A DNA stretch of 64,000 bases from PALSA-505 sp036502085 (GCA_036502085.1 DASXZD010000068.1:36030-100029), one strand, 5' to 3'. Shown: positions 1-8,581, numbered from the stretch's first letter. A program made the numbers and translations. Notes: generated by a model from the letters alone, not told the origin.

Positions 1-200
1 AGCGGCCGGCTGACCGCAGTGCCGGGCACCTCGGCCAGCAGCGACGCCTTGATCGGCTTCGGCTGGCCTTCGGGCAGCGACAGCCTGGTAGCCGAGTTCA
101 GCTTCCCCGGCAAGGTGCAGGTAACGTCCTGGCAGCCCGGCGCCAGCCGGCTCGCCGTCACGGCCATCAGGCCAGGATCCGGCCAGGACCCGCTGATCAT
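1..200 (-). CDS. possible partial ORF running off the left edge
   Basis: A minus-strand frame from an ATG at 200 stays open to the window edge and contains two cysteines (GCQDVTC) and a lysine/proline-rich stretch. No ribosome binding site is visible in front of the ATG, and the frame can be read further upstream. I do not recognise a family. It could be the 5' part of a small hypothetical protein or a chance frame in GC-rich DNA. Confidence 0.25.
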   Translation of the reverse strand, partial: MISGSWPDPGLMAVTASRLAPGCQDVTCTLPGKLNSATRLSLPEGQPKPIKASLLAEVPGTAVSRP

Positions 201-254
201 CGGATAGCACCGCCGCGGAGCAGGTGAGGTCCCGCGTCTCACCATGCGAGATAC

Positions 255-1697
255 TCAGCTGATCCCGCAACTGTCCCGATGGCCAGGAGCCGGGACGAGG
301 AGGTCACCGATCGCTGCGATGCCTGCCTGGATGGCGCGCTGGCCTAGGTTGCCGAAGCCGAGCACCAGCTGCGGCGGGTCGGGTGAATGATCGTTCCGGT
401 ACCTGCTCATCCCGTAGAGGCCCACCGACCGCGCCTGGGCCGCGCGGACCACCGCATGTTCGCTGGCCCCGAAAGGAAGGTGCGCCACGGCATGAAACCC
501 GGCCGCGAGGCCGGTCAGCCGCACCTGCGGTGCGTAGTCGGCGAGCGCCCGGATGAGGACGTCGCGGCGCGCGGAATACTCGGTGCGCATCCGTCGCAGA
601 TGCCGGTCGTAGCGGCCGGACTCCATGAGAATGGCCAGCGCGAGCTGGTCAAGGCCGGGCGATCCGCGGTCGGTCACGTGCTTGGCGTAGGCCATCGCGT
701 CGGTCAGGGCGGGCGGACTCACGATCCAGCCGAGCCGCAAGGTGGGGGCGAGAGACTTGCTGACGGTGCCCAGCGCGACCACCCGGTCGGGTGCCAGCCC
801 CTGGATGGTTCCGACCGGGTCCCGGTCGTAGCGAAACTCCGCGTCGTAGTCGTCCTCGACGATCGTGCCGCCCCGGCTGGCGGCCCAGTCGAGCAAGGCC
901 AGCCGCCGCTCGGGAGCGAGGACGACGCCGGTCGGCGACTGGTGCGCGGGAGTGAGCACGACCGCTCCGGCCCCGCAGGCGTGCAGCGCCGCCACCTCCA
1001 CGCCGAGCTCGTCGACGGGAACCGGAACGGCCTCGAGCCCGGCCCAGGAAGCGGCGGCGGCGAGGGTTCCCGGGGTGCCAGGGTCTTCATAGGCCACGCG
1101 GCGCACGCCCAGGCCGGCCAGCGCGTGCAGGACGAGCCACAGCGCCTGCGCCATCCCTGAGCAGATGACCACCTGCTCAGCGATGCAGTCTGTCGCGCGG
1201 ACGCGCCGCAGGTAGGCGGCCAGGACCTCGCGCAGCCGCAGATGGCCCTGGGGGTCGCCGTAGTCGAACGCGACGTTCGGCGCGATCCGGCACGCTTCGC
1301 GGACCGCCCACGCCCAGTCCTCGCGCGGGGCCGATGCGAGGTCGGGCACGCCGGACCGGAAGTCGGCGACCAGCCGGGCGGCCGGGGCAGGCGGCGGCGG
1401 GCGGGACGGCTCGGCGGACTGCGCGGCGAGGCGGGCCACCCTGGTGGCTGAGCCGCCGCGGGCGACAAGATAGCCCTCCGCCTGCAGTTGCGCGTAGCAC
1501 TCCTGGACCAGGCCGCGCGACAGGCCGAGCGCCTTGGCCAGGACCCGCGATGACGGCATCCGTTCACCGTGACCGAGGCGGCCGGACCTGATCGCCTGCC
1601 GGAACTGGCCTTCGAGCTGGGCCCGCAGCGGCTCCGCCGTGTCCCGGTTCAGCGCGATGAGCAGGTCCGGACCCAAACCGGACCACTCCACAGTCAT
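255..1697 (-). CDS. MocR/PdxR-type GntR regulator with aminotransferase fold
   Basis: 480 aa. The N-terminal part (about residues 15-95) is a GntR winged helix (MPSSRVLAKALGLSRGLVQECY), joined to a class I aminotransferase-like domain from about residue 110. The PLP lysine is visible in GTVSKSLAP and the usual DDYDAEFRYD motif is present. Such proteins are DNA-binding regulators that use PLP as a cofactor or sensor. It is divergent from the MFS gene that starts 41 bp away, so the short shared region probably holds its operator and the exporter is the likely target. Start ATG 1697 has AAGG about 9 nt upstream. Confidence 0.9.
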   Translation of the reverse strand: MTVEWSGLGPDLLIALNRDTAEPLRAQLEGQFRQAIRSGRLGHGERMPSSRVLAKALGLSRGLVQECYAQLQAEGYLVARGGSATRVARLAAQSAEPSRPPPPAPAARLVADFRSGVPDLASAPREDWAWAVREACRIAPNVAFDYGDPQGHLRLREVLAAYLRRVRATDCIAEQVVICSGMAQALWLVLHALAGLGVRRVAYEDPGTPGTLAAAASWAGLEAVPVPVDELGVEVAALHACGAGAVVLTPAHQSPTGVVLAPERRLALLDWAASRGGTIVEDDYDAEFRYDRDPVGTIQGLAPDRVVALGTVSKSLAPTLRLGWIVSPPALTDAMAYAKHVTDRGSPGLDQLALAILMESGRYDRHLRRMRTEYSARRDVLIRALADYAPQVRLTGLAAGFHAVAHLPFGASEHAVVRAAQARSVGLYGMSRYRNDHSPDPPQLVLGFGNLGQRAIQAGIAAIGDLLVPAPGHRDSCGIS

Positions 1698-1738
1698 AAA
1701 AGTGGACCTTATCAGCGATCCGGTTGTTGCCTAGCGTC

Positions 1739-2926
1739 ATGACCATGACGACAGCAACCCTTGCCCCCCGCGCCCGAATCCGTCAGACGGCCCGGCCATC
1801 GCTGATCACCCGCTCGCTGCTCCTGCGGTTCGTGTCGATCATCGGCGCGTCGGTGAGCTTCTATCTGCCGCTATCGGTCATGCCGATGTACGCGAAGTCC
1901 TCCGGCGCCAGCACGGGCGCTGGCCTGGTCACCGGCGCCCTGCTGCTGACCACCGTCGCGGTCGAGCTGATGACCCCGCGGCTGCTGGCCCGCGTCGGCT
2001 ACCGGCTGTCGCTGACCGTCGGCCTGCTCCTGCTCGGCGCGCCCGCGCTCGCCCTGCTGGCGTCGTCGGATCCGGCCGTGATCATCGGGGTGAGCATCCT
2101 CCGGGGCGCGGGCTTCGCGGTCGCCACCGTCGCGGGCGGCGCGCTCACCGCCTCGCTGATCCCGCCGGAACGCCGCGGCGAGGGACTGGGCCTGGTCGGG
2201 ATCGTCGGCGGTGTCCCGGCACTGGTGGCGCTGCCGGCGGGCGTGTGGGTGGCCGCTCACTGGGGCTTCGGCCCGGTGTTCGCCGCGACGGCCGCCGCGG
2301 CGCTACTGGCCCTCGTCGTGATGCCGGGAATGCCCGGCGACCGCGGCGCGGACGTCCATGCGCACGAGGTGCTGCCCAGGCTCCGCGACCGGGCCCTGCG
2401 CAGGCCAGCCGCCGTGTTCTCCGCGTCGGCGATGGCGGCGGGCGTGCTGGTGACCTTCGTGCCGCTGGCCATCGCGGGCCGGTCCGCCGCGGTGGCCACC
2501 ATCGCGCTGTTCGCCCAGCCGGCGGCGTCCACGCTGGCGCGCTGGGCGGCAGGGAAGACCGGGGACCGGCGCGGGCATGCCAGGCTCCTCTGCCCCGGGG
2601 TCGTGCTGTCCGCCGTCGGCATGGCCGCCCTGGCCGCGACGTCCAGCCCGGCCTTGGTGATCGGCGGCGCCGCCGCGTTCGGAGTCGGCTTCGGGCTGCT
2701 GCAGAACGCGACCCTCACGCTGATGTACGCGCGCGTCCCCGCCAGCGGGCAGACGGCGGTCAGCGCGATCTGGAACGCCGCCTACGACGCCGGCATGGGC
2801 GCCGGCGCGATCGGCATGGGCCTGCTCGCCGGGCACATCGGGTACTCGGGCGTGTTCCTGCTAACCGCCGCCCTGGTCATGACGGCCCTGCTCGGCGCCC
2901 GGCGGGAATCGGCCGCCGGACGCTGA
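1739..2926 (+). CDS. MFS transporter
   Basis: About 395 aa with roughly 12 hydrophobic segments. Glycine/alanine-rich helices (SVLRGAGFAVATVAGGAL and GVGFGLLQNATLTLMYARVP) resemble drug-exporting major facilitator proteins. Translation may begin at ATG 1739 or ATG 1745. No clear Shine-Dalgarno is present, so a leaderless or weakly initiated message is possible. It lies divergent to a MocR regulator. The likely role is export of a small molecule. Membership of the enediyne cluster is inferred only from position; the cluster-wide 16-bp motif is absent here. Confidence 0.85.
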   Translation: MTMTTATLAPRARIRQTARPSLITRSLLLRFVSIIGASVSFYLPLSVMPMYAKSSGASTGAGLVTGALLLTTVAVELMTPRLLARVGYRLSLTVGLLLLGAPALALLASSDPAVIIGVSILRGAGFAVATVAGGALTASLIPPERRGEGLGLVGIVGGVPALVALPAGVWVAAHWGFGPVFAATAAAALLALVVMPGMPGDRGADVHAHEVLPRLRDRALRRPAAVFSASAMAAGVLVTFVPLAIAGRSAAVATIALFAQPAASTLARWAAGKTGDRRGHARLLCPGVVLSAVGMAALAATSSPALVIGGAAAFGVGFGLLQNATLTLMYARVPASGQTAVSAIWNAAYDAGMGAGAIGMGLLAGHIGYSGVFLLTAALVMTALLGARRESAAGR

Positions 2927-2964
2927 CCCGCCCAGCCCCGCCTGCTGAGAAGGACATTTTCCTC

Positions 2965-2998
2965 CCGAACGGGCTTGCGCCCCAAGCCGGTCCCCGCC
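2965..2998. repeat. copy 1 of a duplicated promoter segment
   Basis: These 34 bases are identical to 6368-6401, and partial similarity continues to about 3035 (6460 in the other copy). The block begins with the CCGAACGG motif. In this copy a degenerate form of the 16-bp cluster motif follows near 3019-3034, exactly where the MarR operator begins. It looks like a promoter duplicated from the DUF1702 gene and later captured by the MarR/ABC genes. Confidence 0.8.
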
Positions 2999-3031
2999 CC
3001 AAGGGCGTGCCCGTTGCGGGGTCAAGCTTGG

Positions 3032-3071
3032 TATGCCTGAGATAACACAAGTTTGCGTTATCTCAGACATA
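3032..3071. promoter_or_regulatory. MarR operator: 15-bp inverted repeat
   Basis: TATGCCTGAGATAAC (3032-3046) and GTTATCTCAGACATA (3057-3071) form an inverted repeat with one mismatch and a 10-bp spacer. The centre lies 36 bp upstream of the MarR start at 3088. This is the expected layout of an autoregulatory MarR operator that would also control the downstream ABC exporter. Confidence 0.85.
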
Positions 3072-3087
3072 CATGTAATCTCGTGCC

Positions 3088-3588
3088 GTGCCGACAGATG
3101 CAAAGATCACGTTCGCCGACCATGCTGGCCGCTTCTACGCCCGCCAGTACGCGATGGCGCCGATGGTGGGCCGCCTGGTGGGTTACCTGGCCGTGTGCGA
3201 GCCCAGGGAGCAGAGCATCGCCGAGCTGGCCGAGGCGCTGCTGGCCAGCCGCAGCGCGATCGCCGGCGCGGTCAAAACGCTGGAGAATCTCGGCCTGATC
3301 CGCCGAACGCGGGCCGCCGGGGAACGCATGGATCGGGTCCGCATCAGCATGGCCTCCGCGCAGGCGATGGGGTTCGACGTCTCTGAGTACCGGGAGCAGG
3401 GGGAGCTTGCCCGGGAGGGCCTGCGGGCGATCGCCGGTGCCCCGCTCGAACGGCGGGCGGTGCTGCTGGAGTGGGCCGCGTTCGCCGATTTCCTCACCGA
3501 GCGGCTGCCCCTGCTGGAGAAGGACTGGAAAACGTACCGCGAAGCACTGCGCGCCGCCGGCGAACTGCCCGGCGCCCCGCCCGACTGA
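3088..3588 (+). CDS. MarR/GbsR-family transcriptional regulator
   Basis: 166 aa from GTG 3088. The winged helix is visible at about residues 25-95 (SIAELAEALLASRSAIAGAVKTLENLGLIRRT), followed by a helical C-terminal half typical of GbsR/MarR regulators found next to DrrA/DrrB pumps. It is followed after 55 bp by the ABC ATPase gene. A strong inverted repeat directly upstream suggests autoregulation and ligand-relieved repression of the exporter. An alternative frame through the region gives no recognisable protein. Confidence 0.88.
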   Translation: MPTDAKITFADHAGRFYARQYAMAPMVGRLVGYLAVCEPREQSIAELAEALLASRSAIAGAVKTLENLGLIRRTRAAGERMDRVRISMASAQAMGFDVSEYREQGELAREGLRAIAGAPLERRAVLLEWAAFADFLTERLPLLEKDWKTYREALRAAGELPGAPPD

Positions 3589-3643
3589 GCTGCGCGCCGC
3601 CGGCGAGCTGCCGGCGCCCCGCCGACTGAAAGGCCGAGGAACA

Positions 3644-4621
3644 ATGACGAGTGGCTCAACCATGCCCGCGGTCGCCGCCCGCGGGATGCGCAAGTCGTTC
3701 GGCGAGCACCGCGTGCTCGACGAGGTCGACCTCACGGTCGCCGAGGGCTCGATTTTCGCCCTGCTCGGCCCGAACGGGGCCGGCAAGACCACCATGGTGC
3801 GCATCCTGTCCACCCTGATCCGGGCCGACGGCGGTGACATCCGGGTCGCCGGGCACGACGTGGCCACCGAGCCGGACGGGGTACGTGCCGCCATCGGGGT
3901 CACCGGCCAGTTCTCCGCGGTGGACAACCTGCTCACCGGCACGGAGAACCTGCGGCTGATGGCCGACCTGCGCCATCTGGGCCGCCGTGCCGGTCCGCGG
4001 CGGGTGACCGAACTGCTCGAGCGGTTCGACCTCACCGACGCGGCGGACAAGCTGCTGTCCGCCTACTCCGGGGGAATGCGGCGACGGCTGGACCTGGCCA
4101 TGACGCTCGTCGGCGACCCCAGGCTGATCTTCCTGGACGAGCCCACCACCGGGCTGGACCCGCGCAGCCGCCGCACCATGTGGCAGATCATCGGCGAGCT
4201 GGCCGCCGACGGTGTCACGATCTTCCTCACTACCCAGTACCTCGACGAGGCCGACCAGCTCGCCGACCGGATCGCGGTGCTCGATCACGGCCGCATCGTC
4301 GCTGAGGGGACCTCCGCCGAGCTCAAACGCCGCGTCCCCGGCGGGCACATCGAGCTCCAGTTCGCCGACCCGCACGCGCTGCGCCAGGCCGCCGAACTGC
4401 TCGGTACCGCCCAGCCCGACCCCGAGCAGCTGGCCCTGCAGGTACCGGGCGATGGCACGGTGGCTTCGCTGCGCCGCCTGCTCGGCCAGCTGGACAGCGC
4501 CCGCATCGAGGTCGAGAACCTGTCGATCCACACCCCCGACCTGGACGACGTGTTCTTCGCCGTCACCGGCCATCCCACGGCTGAACCGACCCCATCGAAG
4601 CAGGAAGCCCTTCAGCGATGA
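3644..4621 (+). CDS. ABC transporter ATP-binding protein, DrrA-like
   Basis: 325 aa. Walker A is GPNGAGKTT (about residues 41-49), the signature is YSGGMRRR, Walker B is LIFLDEPTTGLDP, and the C-terminal tail is typical of the daunorubicin-resistance family. Start ATG 3644 is preceded by CGAGGAACA. The stop overlaps the next start (ATGA at 4618), so ATPase and permease are translationally coupled. The pair would energise export of a hydrophobic product at the membrane. In an enediyne cluster it is a reasonable self-resistance candidate, but no substrate can be read from the sequence. Confidence 0.93.
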   Translation: MTSGSTMPAVAARGMRKSFGEHRVLDEVDLTVAEGSIFALLGPNGAGKTTMVRILSTLIRADGGDIRVAGHDVATEPDGVRAAIGVTGQFSAVDNLLTGTENLRLMADLRHLGRRAGPRRVTELLERFDLTDAADKLLSAYSGGMRRRLDLAMTLVGDPRLIFLDEPTTGLDPRSRRTMWQIIGELAADGVTIFLTTQYLDEADQLADRIAVLDHGRIVAEGTSAELKRRVPGGHIELQFADPHALRQAAELLGTAQPDPEQLALQVPGDGTVASLRRLLGQLDSARIEVENLSIHTPDLDDVFFAVTGHPTAEPTPSKQEALQR

Positions 4622-5418
4622 CCTCCCTCACTTATACCGTCAGCGACTCCGCGACGATGCTGCGCCGCAACCTCAAACATCAGCTCCGCTATCCATCGGT
4701 CACGCTGATGCTCGCCGGCATGCCCATCGTGTTCCTGTTGCTGTTCGTCTACGTCTTCGGCGGCCAGCTCGGCGCCGGGCTCGGCGGCCATCACGGCAAC
4801 CGGGCTAGCTACCTCACCTACGTCGTGCCCGGCATCTTGATCATGGCAGTGGCCTCGGCCGCACTGGGCACCGCGCTGTCGGTCGCCACCGACATGACCG
4901 GCGGCATCATCGACCGGTTCCGCACGATGGCCATCGCCCGCGGCGCCGTGCTGACCGGCCACGTGATCGGCAGCACGATCCAGACCGCGATCAGCGTCAC
5001 GATCGTGCTCGGTGTCGCCCTGGCCCTCGGATACCGCCCCACCGCCGGCCCGCTCGCCTGGCTGGCCGCGGTCGGCGTGCTGGTCCTGTTCACCTTCGCG
5101 CTCGTCTGGCTGTCCGCCGCCCTCGGCCTGGCCGCGAAAAGCGTCGAGACCGCCAGCAACACTCCCATGTTCCTGACCCTGCTGCCTTTGCTCAGCAGCG
5201 GATTCGTCCCGACCGGCACCATGCCGCCCGGGCTGCGCCAATTCGCCGAGTACCAGCCCTACACCCCCGTCACCCAGACCGTGCGCGGACTGCTCACCGG
5301 TGCTCCCATCGGCACCCACGCCATCGCCGCCGTCGCCTGGAGCATCGGCATCTCACTGGCCTGCTACCTGTGGGCCGTGCGCCTCTACAACCGCCGCCGA
5401 GCAGCCGAGCCAAAGTGA
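4618..5418 (+). CDS. ABC transporter permease, DrrB-like
   Basis: 266 aa ABC-2 type permease. About six hydrophobic helices follow a cytoplasmic N-terminus. The segment LTLLPLLSSGFVPTGTMPPGLRQFAEYQPYTP is the characteristic external loop and last helices of DrrB proteins. It overlaps the ATPase gene by four bases. Together the two would form a dimeric exporter. The downstream region ends in a 15-bp perfect hairpin. Confidence 0.92.
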   Translation: MTSLTYTVSDSATMLRRNLKHQLRYPSVTLMLAGMPIVFLLLFVYVFGGQLGAGLGGHHGNRASYLTYVVPGILIMAVASAALGTALSVATDMTGGIIDRFRTMAIARGAVLTGHVIGSTIQTAISVTIVLGVALALGYRPTAGPLAWLAAVGVLVLFTFALVWLSAALGLAAKSVETASNTPMFLTLLPLLSSGFVPTGTMPPGLRQFAEYQPYTPVTQTVRGLLTGAPIGTHAIAAVAWSIGISLACYLWAVRLYNRRRAAEPK

Positions 5419-5556
5419 CAGCCAGCCAGTTTCCGCTCCACGCGACCTGGCACAGCCTCGCGGTGACCGCGCAGTCCGCCCAGAGTGCGATCGGGCATGA
5501 GGGCGAGCGCGGAAGCTACGTCGGCTGGGGACTGCGCGGGCTGGGCGCGGCAGCCC

Positions 5557-5610
5557 CATGATCGCGAAGACCTTTACGTGCGGGGGTACGCCAAAGTCTT
5601 CGCGATCATG
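5557..5610. terminator. large hairpin between convergent genes
   Basis: CATGATCGCGAAGAC (5557-5571) pairs perfectly with 5596-5610, and the stem can be extended by a few bases. It lies between the ends of the ABC permease (plus) and the ATP-pyrophosphatase (minus), so it could terminate transcription from either side. There is no U-tract. Confidence 0.6.
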
Positions 5611-5655
5611 AGGCGGTGATCATGGGAGTGGCGGCTTCGCCCGTCGGGAGCGTGG

Positions 5656-6330
5656 TCAGTCAGGCGCCGGCAGCACGTCGGTGAACACGAAGCCGTCGCG
5701 CTCGATGGTCTCGCCGACCGTCACCGCCAGCGGGTGAGTGAAGCCGGGCCCGTCGGTCACGAACGTGTGAAACTCGCCGTTCTCGCCGCAGGGGTCGACA
5801 CCGTCCGGCAGCGACCGCAGCAGCGCCTCGTCATACCAGCGCCCCGCGATCGCCTTGGGCGCCTGGGCCGGATCGACGCAGGTGATGACCGCGCGGACGC
5901 CGCGGGCCAGCATCTCGCGGGCGAGCGCGCCAGTGGGCTGCCGCCACAACGGGAAGACCGGCGTCAGGCCGGTCCCGGCGAGCGAGGCCTCGCGGTAGGC
6001 GCGCACCTCCGCCAGGAACAGGTCGCCGAACACAATCCGGCTGACACCCTGCTGCCGGGCGACGTCGCAGGCCGCCGACATCCGCTGCTCGTAAACCTCG
6101 TTCGGGCACGGCCAGGGCAGCTCGACAACGTGCAGCGGCAGGCCGAGCGCGGCCGCCTGCGCCTCGAGCAGCACGCGGCGGACGGCGTGCATCGCCACCC
6201 GGCCGGCGGCCGCGTTCACCGTGGTCAGCAGCCCGGCCACGCTGATCTCGCCGCCGGAGCGGACCCTGTCGAGCGCCAGCGTACTGTCCTTGCCGCTGGA
6301 CCAGCTCATCCACGCTTTCGGCCGCGTCAC
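5656..6330 (-). CDS. ATP-pyrophosphatase, diphthine-ammonia ligase (Dph6)-like
   Basis: 224 aa from GTG 6330. AGGAGG lies 12 nt upstream at 6343-6348; ATG 6309 is an alternative start. The PP-loop SSGKDST is near the N-terminus, and the C-terminal block PCGENGEFHTFVTDGP is characteristic of COG2102 adenine-nucleotide alpha-hydrolases. In eukaryotes and archaea Dph6 amidates diphthine; bacterial members have no settled role. It is divergent from the DUF1702 gene but has no copy of the 16-bp motif facing it, so it may be a bystander. Confidence 0.85.
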   Translation of the reverse strand: MTRPKAWMSWSSGKDSTLALDRVRSGGEISVAGLLTTVNAAAGRVAMHAVRRVLLEAQAAALGLPLHVVELPWPCPNEVYEQRMSAACDVARQQGVSRIVFGDLFLAEVRAYREASLAGTGLTPVFPLWRQPTGALAREMLARGVRAVITCVDPAQAPKAIAGRWYDEALLRSLPDGVDPCGENGEFHTFVTDGPGFTHPLAVTVGETIERDGFVFTDVLPAPD

Positions 6331-6367
6331 CCGGTCATTCTGCCTCCTGGCCAGGACAATTTTTATT

Positions 6368-6375
6368 CCGAACGG
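6368..6375 (+). promoter_or_regulatory. TTCCGAACGG motif and copy 2 of the promoter repeat
   Basis: CCGAACGG preceded by an AT-rich run (TTTTTATT). It starts the 34-base block identical to 2965-2998. It lies 65 bp upstream of the 16-bp motif and about 180 bp upstream of the DUF1702 start at 6553. Confidence 0.55.
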
Positions 6376-6440
6376 GCTTGCGCCCCAAGCCGGTCCCCGC
6401 CGCGCGAGCGTGCCCGTTGCGGCGAGCGCGCTGAGCCGGG

Positions 6441-6456
6441 GCAATCTTGGAGGTGC
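6441..6456 (+). promoter_or_regulatory. 16-bp cluster motif
   Basis: GCAATCTTGGAGGTGC, ending 96 bp upstream of the DUF1702 start at 6553. It is one of about 13 copies that match the consensus GCAATCNNGRAGRTGC. Confidence 0.65.
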
Positions 6457-6552
6457 CCCTGCGTGCGCCGCGGCGGCACGATGACAGGGCGGCCGGCCGG
6501 GTACATTTCCCTGCGGCAGCCGGTGGCCCGCCCTGGAAGGAAGAGAGGGAGC

Positions 6553-7533
6553 ATGCCGACTATCCGCGGTGCTCTGCGCGGGCTCGTGCTGTCGCCCGCA
6601 CTGGACGAGGTGACCTTCGCCAAGCGGGGCTTCCCCGGCCCGCGATCCGCCGCTACCGAGCAGCTTGAGGCGGTCCCCCAGGCGGTCATCTGCGGCTTTG
6701 AGTGGGGCATCGAGGCGCGCAATCAGTGGGAGGTGGAGCGAAGGCTGAATATGGTGGAGCCTGCGCTGCTCGGCTTCGCCTACGAGGGCGTCACGATGGC
6801 CTTCACCGTCCGCGATGCGATGGGCCGCGGCCACCGCACGCAAGACCTCCTGCTCGGGCCGGGACGGCCGCACATCTTCCTCGCCTATATCGGCATGGGC
6901 TTCGCCATGGCGCGCTTGCCCCGGCCGCTATGGAAGAAGGTGCTCCCCGACCTGGACGGCTGCGAGTTCCATCCGACCATGAGCTGGCTTGCCGTCGACG
7001 GCTACGGGTTCGATCGCGCCTACTTCGAGACCAAGCGCTGGGTGGACGGGCAGCAGACGCCGGCGCCGTACCCATGGGAGGGCTCGCCCGACTACTTCCT
7101 GCGGGCCGTGGACCAGGGCATCGGCCGGGCGCTGTGGTTCATCTGCAACGCCAGCGTTCCGGGCGTCGCGGCCGCGGTGAGACGGTTCGCCAGCCACCGC
7201 CACGCCGACCTCTGGAGCGGCGTGGGGCTGGCGTCGGCGTTCGCCGGCGGCTGCGGCCAGGACGGATTCGCGGCGCTGCGCCGCGAATCCGGTGAGCACT
7301 GGACCGAGCTTGCCCTGGGAGTGGTGTTCGCGATCAAGGCGCGGACGTACGCGGGATTCCTGCCGCCCCACACCGAGGCCGCCGGCCAGACCATGGCGGA
7401 TCTGTCCGCCGAGGCGGCAGTCGCGCTGGCCGACGACACCAAGCCTGGCGGCGAGCCGGGTGACCTGCCCGCCTACGAAGTGTGGCGGCAGAACATCCGC
7501 GGCCGCCTCGCCGCGAAGGTGAGCAGGCCATGA
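6553..7533 (+). CDS. DUF1702 family enediyne protein (second UnbL-like copy)
   Basis: 326 aa. It aligns by eye along its length with the UnbL-like protein at 49546-50541: FAYEGVTMAFTVRDAMG against FAYEGAAMGATMLDVMP, LAVDGYGFDRAYFETKRWVDG against LVLDGYGFHQAYFHTDRYVHG, and the DQGIGRALWF and LPAYEVWRQ blocks. DUF1702 proteins occur almost only in enediyne clusters and their chemistry is not established; they are thought to act on the nascent polyene or warhead. ATG 6553 follows GGAAGGAAGAGAGGGAG, and the open frame upstream of it does not look coding. It is a monocistron ending before two hairpin elements. Confidence 0.9.
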   Translation: MPTIRGALRGLVLSPALDEVTFAKRGFPGPRSAATEQLEAVPQAVICGFEWGIEARNQWEVERRLNMVEPALLGFAYEGVTMAFTVRDAMGRGHRTQDLLLGPGRPHIFLAYIGMGFAMARLPRPLWKKVLPDLDGCEFHPTMSWLAVDGYGFDRAYFETKRWVDGQQTPAPYPWEGSPDYFLRAVDQGIGRALWFICNASVPGVAAAVRRFASHRHADLWSGVGLASAFAGGCGQDGFAALRRESGEHWTELALGVVFAIKARTYAGFLPPHTEAAGQTMADLSAEAAVALADDTKPGGEPGDLPAYEVWRQNIRGRLAAKVSRP

Positions 7534-7552
7534 GCGTCGCGGGTCACTGAGA

Positions 7553-7653
7553 GCGTTATGCAAAACCGCATCGCGAGTGCGGGCCCGGAGGGCCTGCGCG
7601 AGTGATCGGGCAGGCCAGTGCGGAGCAACCAGGCAGGAAATTTTGCATAACGC
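7553..7653. repeat. hairpin element with 13-bp perfect terminal inverted repeats
   Basis: GCGTTATGCAAAA (7553-7565) and TTTTGCATAACGC (7641-7653) are perfect inverted repeats bounding 101 bp. The interior is GC-rich with its own short stem. The ends resemble those of three other elements in this window (7672, 29331 and 37554). It may be a small mobile-element relic or a terminator for the DUF1702 gene. Confidence 0.6.
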
Positions 7654-7671
7654 GACTTTCGCATAAAACAC

Positions 7672-7762
7672 TGAGGCTTATTCAAACCCGGTCGGCAGGC
7701 CGGCGTAGCCGCAGGCCAAACCCGGCTACGCCGATAGTCGACCGAAGTTTGAATAAGCCTCA
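7672..7762. repeat. hairpin element with 16-bp perfect terminal inverted repeats
   Basis: TGAGGCTTATTCAAAC (7672-7687) and GTTTGAATAAGCCTCA (7747-7762) are perfect inverted repeats. An inner pair, CGGCGTAGCC and GGCTACGCCG, would extend the structure into a near-continuous hairpin. The right arm contains the stop codon of the hydrolase gene that ends at 7760. It could terminate both converging genes. Confidence 0.65.
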
Positions 7763-8581
7763 CGCGGCGGGCTGCTGCTCGCCCGGCGTGATCTGCGCGA
7801 CCAGGAGCTCGGCGACTTCCGGTGTGATCGGATTGTCCGTGTCGAGGGCTGGCAGCGGGCAGACCTCGAACCCGCCGGGAGGCAGGCCGGGAACGGCGAC
7901 GCCGTCCCGGCCTTCGGTCAGCACCGTCACCGCAGCGGTCCCGTCGGCCCAGTCGGCCAGCGAGTCGTTCCGGCACGCCAGCAGGAAGGCCAGCCAGGAC
8001 CGGTACGTCAGCAGCAGCTCACCGAAGGGGTCGTCCGCCCCGTCCAGCCCCTGGCCGGCAACCAGGATCTCCAGCTCGGCACGGAGGAGTTCCTCCATGC
8101 GCTGCACGCAGCGACCAGGGTCGCCGTCAAGCTCAGGGCACGGTGGCTGGCGCCCGCCCAGGTTGGCCGCCAGCGTCGCGAACTCTTCCTCGATGAACGT
8201 GCTGTCGGGCCACGTGGGCCGCAGCAGGACGGCGGTTGCCTTCCGCGAGCGCGCCAGCAGCGTCGCGATGTGCACGGACAGCGCCGCGGCGCTGCAATAG
8301 CCGATGACGAAGGCGGGACCGTCAGCGGGCTGGGAACGCGCAAACAAGCCGGCGGCTTCGGCAGCCAGGTCAGCCAGGGATATGTAGGGCCGGTCCTGGG
8401 ACAGGGCGGCGAGCGGATCGACCTGGTAGACCGGTCGGCCTTCGGCCCGGCTGCTGACCAGCTGGCTGAGCCGGGGCGCCGAGGAGAAGGCCTGGAAATC
8501 GGCGACCAAGACCGGCCGGGCGGTGCCGGGAACGAGCCGCTGGAGAATGCTGTCGCCGTCATCTATCAGGGGATTAGCCAT
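7760..8581 (-). CDS. thioesterase-like alpha/beta hydrolase with a Cys nucleophile
   Basis: 273 aa. The only clear motif is a nucleophile elbow, FVIGYCSAAALSVHIA (Cys about residue 96), in the position of the GHSMG elbow of NRPS/PKS thioesterases, so Ser is replaced by Cys. The region around residues 110-220 would form the lid. The next upstream gene on the same strand encodes a carrier protein, which supports a role in releasing or editing a carrier-bound intermediate. Fold assignment is from the motif only. The start follows GAGG about 11 nt upstream. The stop lies inside a long hairpin. Confidence 0.6.
   Translation of the reverse strand: MANPLIDDGDSILQRLVPGTARPVLVADFQAFSSAPRLSQLVSSRAEGRPVYQVDPLAALSQDRPYISLADLAAEAAGLFARSQPADGPAFVIGYCSAAALSVHIATLLARSRKATAVLLRPTWPDSTFIEEEFATLAANLGGRQPPCPELDGDPGRCVQRMEELLRAELEILVAGQGLDGADDPFGELLLTYRSWLAFLLACRNDSLADWADGTAAVTVLTEGRDGVAVPGLPPGGFEVCPLPALDTDNPITPEVAELLVAQITPGEQQPAA

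Noticed and set aside
387..1160. 257-aa plus-strand frame inside the MocR gene
   Set aside because: It is antisense to a well-supported regulator, has Arg/Gly/His-rich shadow composition and no ribosome binding site.
7672..7762. insertion sequence
   Set aside because: Only 91 bp, no transposase frame and no obvious target duplication; kept as a hairpin repeat.
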